Of a stretch of DNA of 64,000 nt, positions 54,413 to 64,000 are shown piece after piece. The notes under the pieces were generated by a model. It did not search any database, was not told where the DNA came from, and saw only the letters and a program-made list of their open reading frames with translations. The DNA is from Brasenia schreberi (lineage: Eukaryota; Streptophyta; Magnoliopsida; Nymphaeales; Cabombaceae). The stretch lies in the NCBI GenBank assembly GCA_036023115.1, contig JAYKKT010000061.1:13716001-13780000 (forward strand). Reading direction: 5' to 3'. Made by a program: the position numbers and the translations under genes. Positions within the stretch are counted from its first letter, which is position 1. Every line of letters begins with the position of its first letter.

Positions 54413-56186
54413 TGGAAGAACCAATTTTGAAGAATTATCCACGCTACATCCAACCAATATATCAACTTGAATCAAGCCAAGAGAAGACGGGCTACACAAG
54501 GAATTGATCAAGCCTAACCGGCCACTTGGGTTCACCCGACTAGGGCTAGACGTGCCCAATAAAGTCAAGAACCAGCCCACATGGGGCTGATCCATATCAG
54601 CAAAAGAGGGACCACCTAAATTGGACCTTGGGGTTGGATATAGGTCATGCAAGGCCCGCCGTAAGGAAGGCCCTAGAAACAACCCCCCCTTGGCCTATAA
54701 ATAGGGCCAAGGGGAGGGTGTGTGATTCATTTTGGAAGGGAGAGCTTAGAGGGGTTGCACAAAGGGGAAGGGCCAGAAAGAGAGTGCTTCCAAGAGAGGG
54801 GCTGCACCTAAGTAGATTGTGGGCTGCTGAGGGAAGTGTGAAGAGAGGGGAATTGGGTTAGATCATAGGCTAAGGGTTGCTGCACTTAGAGAGAATTATG
54901 AGTGAAATAGTGAATCAAGGTTGGCCGAATTACTTCTTGTGGAGTCGATTCTTGAAGGAATTTCTATAAGTATTCCTAATCCTTGATTTCCATACATCTC
55001 TTCTTACCATTTAATTTGAAAGGGGTTGTATTAATAGAGTCTTTCTCCCCCCATGTTGTAATAAAAAGTAGATGTGCTGCAAAATTTTCATTCTTACTTA
55101 CGCACTCTATGTGTTTGATTTTGTGATTCTACCCCAATATATTCTATAGAACACTCTATATTCTCTAACCCCCTCTATGCTTAAGCTAAGATACATATTT
55201 CCATTCATTTTCTTTCAGCAATTTTAATTCGTGATGTTGTGTTGTTGCTTTTCCATTCGTGTGAGTTTGCATCACGTATAATTCTAAAAACCTGAAAACT
55301 GGTTTTTATTATTCTTGTATATGCAAATTGCTTGATTTTTAATTCTTGAACCTCTTGTCCAAATGCTCTGAAACTTTATACACTTATTCTAAACACACAG
55401 ACCCACTTCTAATAAAATTTTCAAGAATTGTAGGGCCGTCCAACATCATAATTAAAATTATACAAACTGGAAAAAATTTTGTAAATTACCTGTCCAACCA
55501 GTTTTCCTACAACAGAGCTTAGGTTTTCATCCCATAACTCTGTCCGTGGGTATCCAAAATTGATAAATTTTGATTCATTAGAAAGCTGACATCTATAGCT
55601 TTCCATTAATATTAAATTTATTAAATTTAGAACTCCGAACACTAAGATACAGACTCATCTTTGAGTCTATATATTTCTTTGACAATACAATTCTTGGTGC
55701 CTGAGCAGAGGTACTTCTCAGATTTAATTTTATAAAAATACAACTCTGAATCATGATCTAAAAGATGCTACAGACTCTCCACATCTCATGGTTCGGTCTG
55801 TAAAATGTTGATAATTTTAGGAGGTCTAAAAGTGTATTCAAAAGGATTCGGGAAACAAGCTCCAAAAACAAAATTTTCTATTTTTCAAAACTTGTTCATT
55901 TTGAAAATTGAGTCAAGTGCACATGCTTTCACTCTCAACACCTTTGATTCTCACGTGAATTTGGAAGTTTTAACTATTTAGTTAAAATCCTTAAGCGCTT
56001 AGACCAACCCTTGAGCAGCGGTTCAAAAATGTCTAATGCAAAAAGAGCCCGCTTAGCCATAATCTCCCATCAGATTCAATTTTGCTAGTTTTTAGAAAAC
56101 TAGCTGGCATGCTCATGCATCTAATAGGGTTGAAAGATTTATTTAAATTCTTTACATAGGCTTGGAGTGAAAATTTCACGTCTACA
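54413..56186 (+). repeat. 5'-truncated lone LTR nested in the Tat element
   Basis: Shares landmarks with the element's own LTRs: AACCAGCCCACATGGGGCTGATCC (about 54570), TTGGCCTATAAATAGGGCCAAGG (54690), GGGGTTGTATTAATAGAG then CTCCCCCCATG, CCCCTCTATGCTTAAGC, and the end CACGTCTACA at 56186. Relative to them about 420 bp of U3 is missing at its left. RNase H text on the left and extra RNase H text on the right do not join seamlessly, so some internal coding sequence was lost with it. It is more diverged from the two flanking LTRs than they are from each other. Confidence 0.8.
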
Positions 56187-56659
56187 CCCATACTTGATGA
56201 AATGCCTGATGAAGGCATATTTGCAAATGAATTTTAAAACCATGTTTTAGCAAATTATTTTAAGGAAGATCAAGTATGGAAAATGTATTTTGATAGGACA
56301 AAGAATCAACAAGGGGCAGGTGTAGGAATCATCCTCATATCTCCCGAGAAAGGAGAAATCCCAATTGCTATTTGACTAGATTTTGCATGCTCAAATAATG
56401 TGACCGAGTATGAAGCACTCATACAAGGCCTAAAAATTTTGAAAAATCTAGGGGCATCAAGTATTGAAGTCTTTAGAGATTTCATGCTTGTTATAAACCA
56501 AGTTTCAAAATTTTGGCAAGTAAAAAATGAAAAACTCATATCATACCACGAATTGGCCACTCAATTGGTCGATTCCTTCAAGTCATGCACTCTCACTCAC
56601 ATATGTAGAGAGGATAACACCATAGCAGATCTCATTCCTAGGTTCATCTCTAAGGGTTG
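56187..56659 (+). pseudogene. Additional (Tat-type) RNase H domain
   Basis: After the lone LTR, ILDEMPDEGIFANEF leads to VWKMYFDRTKNQQGAGVGIILISPEKGEIPIAI, the start of a second RNase H (the pattern W.MYFDGA.N..GAG.G..L.SP.G). The open stretch from 56400 continues TEYEALIQGLKILKNLGASSIEVFRDFMLVINQVSKFWQVKNEKL, then HICREDNTIADLIPRF. TEYEAL and the late ED-N--AD carry conserved acidic residues. This domain between RNase H and integrase is characteristic of the Tat lineage. A TGA near 56374 interrupts it. Confidence 0.85.
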
Positions 56660-56667
56660 ATCCCACC

Positions 56668-57965
56668 ATGAGAACCCGATCCTTAGAAATTTGGCACTCA
56701 CTCACTCCATCCACCCACAATTTGGAGATTTACCAAAATGACCAAAATTCCATAGAAAAACCTTGGTTTCAAAACATTAAAAACTTTTTAGAAAATCGAG
56801 GATTTCCCGAATTTGCTTCTTCTAAAAATAAAGCTTTTATTCAAAAAAATTCAACTCGATATGTGATTTTCGGAGGGGTTCTTTATAAAAAGAGTTTTAC
56901 TGGCATCTTGTTGAGGCTAGGACCATAATGCATGAATTTCATGATGGAGAATGTGGATGCCATGTCAATGCAAATATGATGGCCATGAAGATACTTAGGT
57001 TCGGTTATTTTTGGTCCACCCTTAAGCAAGATTGCCATGATCATGTTAGGAAATGTCATCAATGTCAAGTGCATGGACATGACATTCATATCCCATCGTC
57101 CACCTTACATTCCATTGTAAGCTCATGGCCCTTCACCATGTGGGCATTTGATATCATAGGACCAATCTCCCTAACTGCATCGAATGGACATAGGTTCATA
57201 TTAGCAGCCACCGAATATTTTTCTAAATGGGTTGAAGCTACTTCCTTGGCTAATGTTCAAGGATAACATGTAGTGACATTCATTAATAAGAATATCTTTG
57301 CTCAATTTGTTGTTCCAAGAGGCTTAGTGTTCGATAATGGAACACCTTTTAAGAATGAGAATATGGAAAAATTATTTAATACCTATGGCATAACTCAACA
57401 CTTCTCATCACCCTACTACCCTTAAGGCAACGGCCAAGCCGAAGCCACAAACAAGACTCTCATAAGCATCATTGAGAAAATCATAGAGAAGAATAGGACA
57501 TGGCATGCGAAGCTTGATGAAGCCTTATGGGCTTATAGAACTTCCATCCAAATGTCCACAAATGCCACACTATTCGAGTTGGTCTATGGTACAAATGTCA
57601 TACTTCTCATTCATACCAAATTGTATTCATTTCATACATCACTTGCACTCAACTTACCCCTAGAGACTTTACAACATGCTAGAATGGTTGAGCTTCATTT
57701 GTTAGATGAGAAAAGGCTCCTTGCTATGGAACATGCACATGCATATCAGCAAAGTATGAAAGCTCGCCACTTCAAAGTGAGAGACCTTGTATTGAAAATC
57801 ATCCACCATCATGGCCCACATCCACTTGAAAAGTGACGGCCCAAGTGGGATGGTCCCTATGTTGTGAGGAGAACAACCACCAATAATGCATATTTGTTGA
57901 TTGATGTTGAGGGTAGAAATTTAGTAGACCCTATAAATGCTCAATACTTGAAAAAATATTATGTA
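56668..57965 (+). pseudogene. Integrase of the Tat element
   Basis: A spacer (56668-56928) precedes the HHCC zinc finger in 56928-57266: His5, His12, Cys43, Cys46 of that frame (FHDGECGCHV...VRKCHQCQ). The catalytic core has WAFDIIGPI (Asp75), VFDNGTPFKN (Asp near 57332) and GNGQAEATNKTL (Glu near 57441), with DD35E-like spacing. The SDNG usual at the second Asp is FDNG here. Stops near 57264 and 57424 (TAA for probable CAA) and 57833 break it. The C-terminus ends near NLVDPINAQYLKKYYV. It would insert the DNA copy into the genome. Confidence 0.88.
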
Positions 57966-59160
57966 TAGGGTCTATGTTAAATTTCTTTCGAAAAGATTTT
58001 AAAATAGATTTCCTTTGAGCTTCTTGAAAGAGTGACCAAGGTTGATCGTATGACCCTGAATAAGGGAATTAGTGCTTTATGAAAAGTAGAGTTTTCAAAA
58101 TCATGTGGTAACATTTCAAAAGTCTTTTGGCCTACAAAATAGAGCCTTGTTCAATATTGTAAAATATTTTCAAATGATAGATGCTATTATGAAATAGGAT
58201 GATCTTGGTTGAATCGAGTAGCCAAGGGGATAAGTTTTTTCCCCCATTTTATTTCTCTCTCCAAAAGAAAAATTGGTAAAAAAAAAAAAAGAATACAAAA
58301 ACTCCTCCAAAAAGAGGTCTTCCTTCAAATAGAAAGAGAGAATACAAAAATTCCTCCGAAAGAGGTCTTCTCTTTGAATGAAAAAGAAAAAAAAAGAGGA
58401 AATATAAAAAAAATCCTCCAAAAAGAAAAAGAAAAGGAGGCCCTTTATGTTGATAGAAAAGAAAAGTCAAAGCTCAAAAAGAGCAATTTTCCATCTCTTT
58501 GCCTTAAACCACAGGACACTTCAGAAGGGACCGTGATAACTCTTTCCCAAATCCCTAACACTTATCCCAATGGAGAAAGGTTTATCCATGAAAATTATAA
58601 AGTAGAAATAGAATATACTTATTTGGATTTCATTTTGTTTAAGAATTAGACTTTGTTGTGTGGGAAATGAAATTTTGAAATGTTTTCCAAAATTTCCTAT
58701 AAAATCTCTGCCAAGTAGTGGGTATTGAAACCCAAAGGAAGGGAAATATGAAAGATCGAAAGTCCTTTTGATTGAAGCTAAAAGGAGTTTCTTTTTGAAA
58801 ACGAATTTTGAAAACCTGAAATGTCAAACGACATAGGATTGTCTTACTTGGGACAGTCGGCCTTCATAGGCTTCTCCCCAAGCTCACCCAGATCTTAAGT
58901 GAGTCTCTAAAACCTCACACTTCATTTGCATCACTCACGCCATGCATGCATACATCCAAAGTCATCTATACATGATCATGTTCATAACTAGCACCTAGTA
59001 TGTGTCAAGTCCCCTTTGGCTAAAATCTCTTCCTCTATAATCCAAGAAAAATGATTTTATGAAAGGAAGGATGATTTATATTCTCAAGAATAATTTGGGA
59101 AGTAAATCAAAAAGGGTGTTTTCTTCTTTGTCATTATCCAAATAAATTTGAATTAATGCC
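57966..59160 (+). other. 3' region between integrase and polypurine tract
   Basis: Contains an open Lys/Glu-rich frame (58209-58649) built partly on repeated purine-rich phrases such as ATTCCTCC-AAAGAGGTCTTC. Its C-terminal part is not low complexity, but I recognise no domain. Such non-coding or extra-ORF 3' regions are common in large Tat/Ogre-type elements. Confidence 0.4.
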
Positions 59161-59172
59161 AAAGAGGGGCAT
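59161..59172 (+). other. Polypurine tract
   Basis: AAAGAGGGGCAT ends one base before the 3' LTR, the expected plus-strand priming site. Confidence 0.75.
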
Positions 59173-59173
59173 C

Positions 59174-61331
59174 TCTGAACACCTTAAATAAAAAAAATTT
59201 CAAAATACTCCAAAAATTTGAAGCTAACTTGTTTTAAAACTTCTAGCTTTAAAATGAAATTTTTAAAGTCTTTAAGATGAAGATTTTAAAAGATTTCAAA
59301 ATAAAGTCAAAAGTATAAAAAAGAATAGAAGATTGGAGTAAAACAGGTCGACAGGTGGGGCCCACTTCGGGGCAGGGACGATTCAACAAAGGTAAAGCCG
59401 AAAATCAAGGATGAAGCTCAAGTCAAAACCATATACTCACTCAAGATCAAATCAAGATGAACGGCCTCATCAAACCTATCCTAACTGAACCTAGTACTAG
59501 ACCTGAGCAGTTTGAATTAAACATCAAGCCTTGTTTGAACTGAATGTTTTTAATTCAAACCAATATTGGATTTTTCTAGCCTTGTTCACCTTATATCCTT
59601 GGGACAAAATTTATCAAAATCCCTTTCTTATCTAGTCATTGATCAAGTGAAAAAATCAACAAATGCAAGCAAGGACCGACCGATTTAAAGTAGGGGTTCA
59701 AGGCACCTAGCCGACCATAGCTAGGTGCACCCAATCAAGTCCATAACCAGCCCACATGGGGCTGGTCCATGGTTGACAAAAAGTGGATCACTCTCCTCTC
59801 TATTTCACGTAAAGACCATGAAGAATTGGATCAAGTTGGGTCTTGGGTCACCCGCCCCATGGAAAGGTCTAGAAGGGCCCCCCCTTGGCCTATAAATAGA
59901 GGCCAAGGGGGGTGAGTTTCTCATCTTCATTTTTGTGGGAGTTGTTGTACTTTGGGCTGTGGGAGTGAGAGAATAGGCTGCTAGAGAGAGGCTTAGAGAG
60001 GGAAAAGGGTGTAGGTATCAAGGCTCTTGAGTTTGAGTGAGAGATTTGAGTGAAAAGTGAGGAAAAAGAGGGTCGAGCACCACTTTTGGAGGCCATTTCC
60101 AAGGCAATCCGGGTAAGTGTTGGTTCTATCTTGTTTAAATCTTCATCTTTTTTTATTATTCAATTGAAAAGGGGTTGTATTAATGGAGTTTTGTCTCCCC
60201 CCATGATGTAATAGAAGTAGATGTGCTGAAATTTCCCTTTCCTTTGCTTATGAACTCTATGTGTTTGAGTTCTTGATTCTACCCCAATATATGCTATAAA
60301 CACTCTATATCTTCTTATCCCCTATATGCTTAAACTATTATATATATTTCAATTCATTTCTCTTCAGCATTTAATTTCAAGATGTTGTGTTGTTGCACTT
60401 TAATTCGCGTGAATTTTGCATCACGTATGTTCTAAAAAACCTTAAAACTAATTTTCAACATTATTGTATACGTTGATTGTCTGACTTTTTATTTCTGAAT
60501 CACTACTCTAAACCTTACAAAATTTTGCACAATATATCTACACACACAAGCCCACTCTTGATAAAAAATTAAAGAATTTTAGGGTCATGCAACCACGTAA
60601 TTAAAACAGTGCAATATCAGGGAAAATTTTGTAAACTATCTTCCATTCGGTTTTCCTGTAATAGAGCCTAGATATTCATCCAATAACTCTGTTTGTATGC
60701 ATCCAAAATTAGTGATTCTTGGTTCATTGGAAATCTAACATCCATAAATTTTCAACAAAACCAAATTTACTAAATTTGGAACTTTGAGCACCGAGATATA
60801 TGCTTATCTTTGAGCCTCTGTATTTTTGTGACAAGACAATTTAAGGTGTCTGAGCAGAGGCACTTCTTTGAATTAATTCTGCAACATCATAACCCCAAAT
60901 GAAAATCTTAAAAATGTCCTAGACTCTCCACATCTCAGGCTTTGTAAAATTTTGGTGATTAGTGGAGGTCTTTAAGGTATTCAAAGATATTCAGGAAACA
61001 AGTCCTGAAAATAGAGTTTTTATGTTTTTCAGAACTTCTACATTTTTTAACTTGAAATTAAGTGCACTGGTTTTTCATTCTTCAACGCCTTATTTTCACG
61101 TGAGTTTTGAATTTAATCTATCTATTTGGAATCCCTAAATTCTTAGGTTGACTCTTGAGCATCGGTTCAAGAAAGCCTAAAGTGAAAAGAGCTCACTTAT
61201 CTATAATCGCCTAGTCGGATTTAACTTTTGCTAGTTTTTATAAACTAGCTGGCACGCTTGCGCACTAAGTAGAGTTGAAAGTTTTTCTTCAAGTTTCTAT
61301 ATAGGCTTGGAGTAAAAATTTCATGTCTACA
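59174..61331 (+). repeat. 3' LTR of the Tat element
   Basis: 2158 bp, TCTGAACACC to GTCTACA. The first dinucleotide is TC rather than TG, one base off the 5' LTR. TATAAATA at 59891-59898 is the intact version of the TATA box. The donor-like site reads CGG/GTAAGT at 60113. Small insertions and deletions relative to the 5' LTR are visible near 59540. Confidence 0.9.
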
Positions 61332-61336
61332 AATAT
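61332..61336 (+). repeat. 5-bp target-site duplication, right copy
   Basis: AATAT directly after the 3' LTR end; equals 47791-47795. Confidence 0.8.
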
Positions 61337-61380
61337 AAACCTATACAAATGAGTCCTCAAAGCACCTAGGCTGACCCTTG
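61337..61380 (+). repeat. Lone Tat-family LTR, right part
   Basis: TCAAAGCACCTAGGCTGACCC continues the LTR interrupted at 47795; the Tat LTRs have CCTAAATACTTAGGCTGACCC at the equivalent place (about 49748). The last 190 bp or so of the LTR are missing. The sequence then changes to LINE text. Confidence 0.65.
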
Positions 61381-62775
61381 TACCCATATACAAGAATCAC
61401 TTGACTCACAAAACTATTTAATGAAATATGTTGAAACCAAAAGATGCCCGCAGAATGGAGAGTGAGTACACTTATACCCATATACAAGAACAAGGGAGAT
61501 ATTAAGAATTATTAAGGTATCAAGTTAATGAGTCATACTATGAAATTATGGGAAAGAATTATAGAAAGTAGGTTAAGACAAGTATCGAGTACAACAAAGA
61601 ATCAGTTTGGATTCATTCCAGGAAAATCTACTATTGAAGCAATTCACCTTTTTAGACGTCTTATGGAATATTTTAGAGCAAAAAAGAAAGACTTCACATG
61701 ATATTTATTGATCTAAAAGAAGCTTACGATAAGGTACCAATGGATGTTCTTTTGAGAACCTTGAAAAACAAAGGTATTTCATTAACATATGTAAACCTTA
61801 TAAGAGACATGTACAATGGTATAAAAACATGTGTGAGGACTCATGAAGGAATGATAGACTTCTTTAAAGTTAATATTGGGTTACATCAAGGATCAACTTT
61901 AAGTTCATACTTATTTATAATGATGATTGATGAGTTAACAAAATATATTCAAGATGAAGTACCTTGGTGTAGGTTATTTGCAAATGATATTGTGTTAGTT
62001 GAGGAGTCTAAAGAAAAAGTTAATAGAAAATTGAAACTGTGGAGAGAAACACTAGAAAGTAAAGGCTTTCGGCTTAGTATAACAAAGACAAAATATATGG
62101 AATGTAAGTTTGATAATTTAGTTACTTTAGAGGACATAGAAATTAAAATTGGTACACATTGAATCCCTCAAAAGGAAAGTTTTAAATACTTAGGGTCAAT
62201 TTTTAAGAGTGATGGAAGAATTGATAGAGATGTTATGCATTGAATTAATGCAAGTTAGTTAAAATGGAGAGGAGCATCATGTATTCTTTGTGACAAGAAG
62301 ATATCATTAAAGTTAAAAGGTAAATATTATAGAGCATCAATTAGCATGTCATGCTTTATGGTTATGAGTGTTGGGCAGTTAATCATCAACATGTACAAAA
62401 GATGTATGTGGCAAAATTGAAGATGTTGAGATGGATGAATGGTCATACAAGGAAAGATTGTATACATAATGAGGTTATTAGAAACAAATTGGGAGTGACA
62501 CCAATAGTGGATAAAATAAGAGAATATCGTTTAAGATTATTTGAACATATAAAAAGATTAAAAGAAGCATATGTAAGAATGTATGAAAAACTAGATTTTG
62601 AAAGTATTGAAAGAGGTAGAGGATGACCACAAAAGTGTTGGAAAGAAACAATAAAGAATGATCTAGCTTATGTTGAGTTAACTGCTACCATGACACATGA
62701 TAAGGCTATGTGGAAATAAAGAATTCATGTAGCCGACTTGGTCTGGTATAGAAAAAGGCCTAGTTGTTGTTGTTT
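61381..62775 (+). pseudogene. RTE-type LINE, 3' half (reverse transcriptase)
   Basis: LTKLFNEI (61401) and MPAEWRVSTLIPIYKNKGDIKNY (61444) lead into IKLMSHTMKLWERIIESRLRQVSSTTKNQFGFIPGKSTIEAIHLFRRL. The open stretch 61698-62162 has FIDLKEAYDKVP (Asp5), GLHQGSTLSSYLF and FANDIVL, where the catalytic FADD is FAND (Asn96). The 3' domain has YGYECWAVNHQHVQKMYVAKLKMLRWMNGHTRKD and DKIREYRLRLFEHIKR. It ends with LVWYRKRP then a TTGTTGTTGTT tail. It continues the endonuclease half at 44100-45644; about 300 bp between them is missing. Confidence 0.88.
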
Positions 62776-64000
62776 AACTTATGATGTTATATGTGATATT
62801 GAGGAGTGTCTAAATCACACTAGTTGTTGCAAAACAGTTTGACAACCCTTCTCTAGTCAAGTTCTAAAGAGTCTAATCATACATTGTCCGATTGTGAGAG
62901 AAGACATTTAGTCGTTAGAGTGGAGAGAAGGAAATCCCGAAAAAAGATGGAAATGGAGGGAGTGTTGGTGGGTACTTTTGGTATTTAAAAAAAAAGAATG
63001 TGTAAATAATAAAAAGGGTGTACATATTGTAATTCCCACACAAGGCCTTTATGGTTGGGTCACTCTCAGCCGCACTCATTGCATGCATAATAGACATGTA
63101 CTGAAGGAGTATGACACATTTTGGGATCCTTGGTAAAAATGGCTTTGGCTTTTGAATTAAACAGGAATGCTTCAGAGAATCGGCCTGAAGTGCTTTTAAA
63201 GTTCTAAGAGCGTGGTGGCAGTACGAGCTCAAAGACTCCACCACACACAAGCTGACCTTTGAAAGAATACGTTTCAGCAGTATGCAATCAATCTCCAAAA
63301 CCAAAAAATTGAACTGAGAAAGCATAAGCTATGTAATATGTTGAGGGAAGCTACCAAATACAAGGCTTTGCTGTCGATCGGCCATTCAGGTCGAGGAGGC
63401 AACACGGTGAAAGCTTAAGCATATAGTTCACGGTTCAACCGTGGGCTATTTCCAGCTTCACCTTAAATTGCTTGGATCAATCCCTTGACGTCCCTAGTTA
63501 TTATTTTAACCTCCTGTGTCAAGAGCAATAGGCTTGCGCTGTTTGTGTCATCATGTCTGGATTCATTCTTACCGTTGAGTTGGGATTGGTAACAATAGAG
63601 TTGATCCATTTAGGTCTGGGTCATTGACATAAAAAGTGGGAACCCACCGAGCGATTGGTTGCGTCATAACATAGCAAACTACGAGCTGGAATAAGAACTT
63701 TTCTGTGATAATTTTAACTAAACATTTTAATTGATTGATCTTAATTCAGGTCAAAAGATTATTTTCCGCACAATTTTCTTGCAAAAGTGAAATATTTGTA
63801 CACTTAATAAGCCGAACTAAAGTTCATTTCGTTGTTCATGTTCAGCATGTATAGCTTAATGAGATATGTAGTTTGTTTAATGAATAGAATATCAATATGC
63901 TTCTCATGAGTCTTGAACCGAGTCAAAGCGTGACCGACTTGGTTCTTTCCAAGCCCAGCCTTGAGGTGTTTTACGGTCAGATCAGAAGTCTTTTGTTCTT
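62776..64000. other. Unassigned right end of the window
   Basis: No gene I can support. A 136-codon minus frame (62915-63325) matches nothing I recognise. 62871-62907 repeats the motif at 4078-4114. Near 63900 phrases such as CTTGAACCGAGTCAAAGCG and CTTGGTTCTTTCCAAGCCCAGCC resemble hAT MITE interiors, but no terminus is visible before the window ends. Confidence 0.45.

Larger units (their letters stand above)
47796..61331 (+). mobile_element. Full-length Tat-type Ty3/gypsy retrotransposon
   Basis: A 13,536-bp element with two closely similar LTRs (47796-49944, 59174-61331), a primer site, gag, protease, reverse transcriptase, RNase H, an extra RNase H, integrase and a polypurine tract, flanked by the pentamer AATAT. 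The order (reverse transcriptase before integrase) is gypsy. The additional RNase H between RNase H and integrase, and a G-patch-like motif before the reverse transcriptase, point to the Tat lineage. A 300-bp sample of the two LTRs shows five differences, all C-to-T or G-to-A, so insertion was fairly recent. Even so, the coding part has many stops and carries an inserted lone LTR. Confidence 0.92.

Noticed and set aside
62915..63325. 136-codon minus frame
   Set aside because: Longest frame of the right end, but the sequence matches no family I know and it begins and ends in low-complexity AT-rich text. Kept only as unassigned.
63790..64000. hAT MITE at the right edge
   Set aside because: Interior-like phrases only; no terminus or duplication inside the window.

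Overview
The window looks like nuclear DNA of a flowering plant. It is AT-rich, full of TA, CT and CA microsatellites and degenerate transposable elements, and carries one clearly intact host gene: an intronless L-type lectin receptor kinase (11161-13167, + strand). I cannot name the species. I see no bacterial-style operon, CRISPR array, rRNA or convincing tRNA gene.

Layout. 1-4030: two opposed Ty3/gypsy remnants, an integrase C-terminus on + and a gag with primer-binding site and LTR on -. 4749-7639: a whole but decayed hAT element with a perfect 8-bp target-site duplication. 9182-10490: a 5'-truncated RTE-type LINE on -. 11040-13390: the receptor kinase with its proximal promoter. 13395-15400: a hAT-like MITE, a local duplication and a large composite microsatellite. 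15600-18944: LTR and gag remnant of a Tat-like gypsy element. 18945-19158: an inverted LTR head. 19177-24390: a decayed Copia element. 24617-25160: a possible host gene 5' end on -. 25240-34950: mostly unassigned, with a SINE-like head and a small CACTA-like element. 34950-42560: hAT and plant-mobile-domain pseudogenes, a foldback repeat and long TA tracts.

The last third is a four-level nest. An RTE LINE (44100-45644 and about 61381-62775) is split by a Tat-family LTR (45645-47795 and 61337-61380). That LTR is split by a 13.5-kb Tat-type LTR retrotransposon (47796-61331) flanked by the 5-bp duplication AATAT. The retrotransposon in turn carries a 5'-truncated lone LTR (about 54413-56186) between its first RNase H and its extra, Tat-type RNase H. 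The LTRs share a palindrome around the TATA box and a splice-donor-like site at nearly constant spacing.

The receptor kinase is the only gene likely to act in the host, as a plasma-membrane sensor. Everything else is mobile-element sequence or unassigned DNA. I found no wholly new biological system. The most interesting signals are the nested chronology, the LTR promoter palindrome, the rearrangement scars and unusual residues in the lectin domain.
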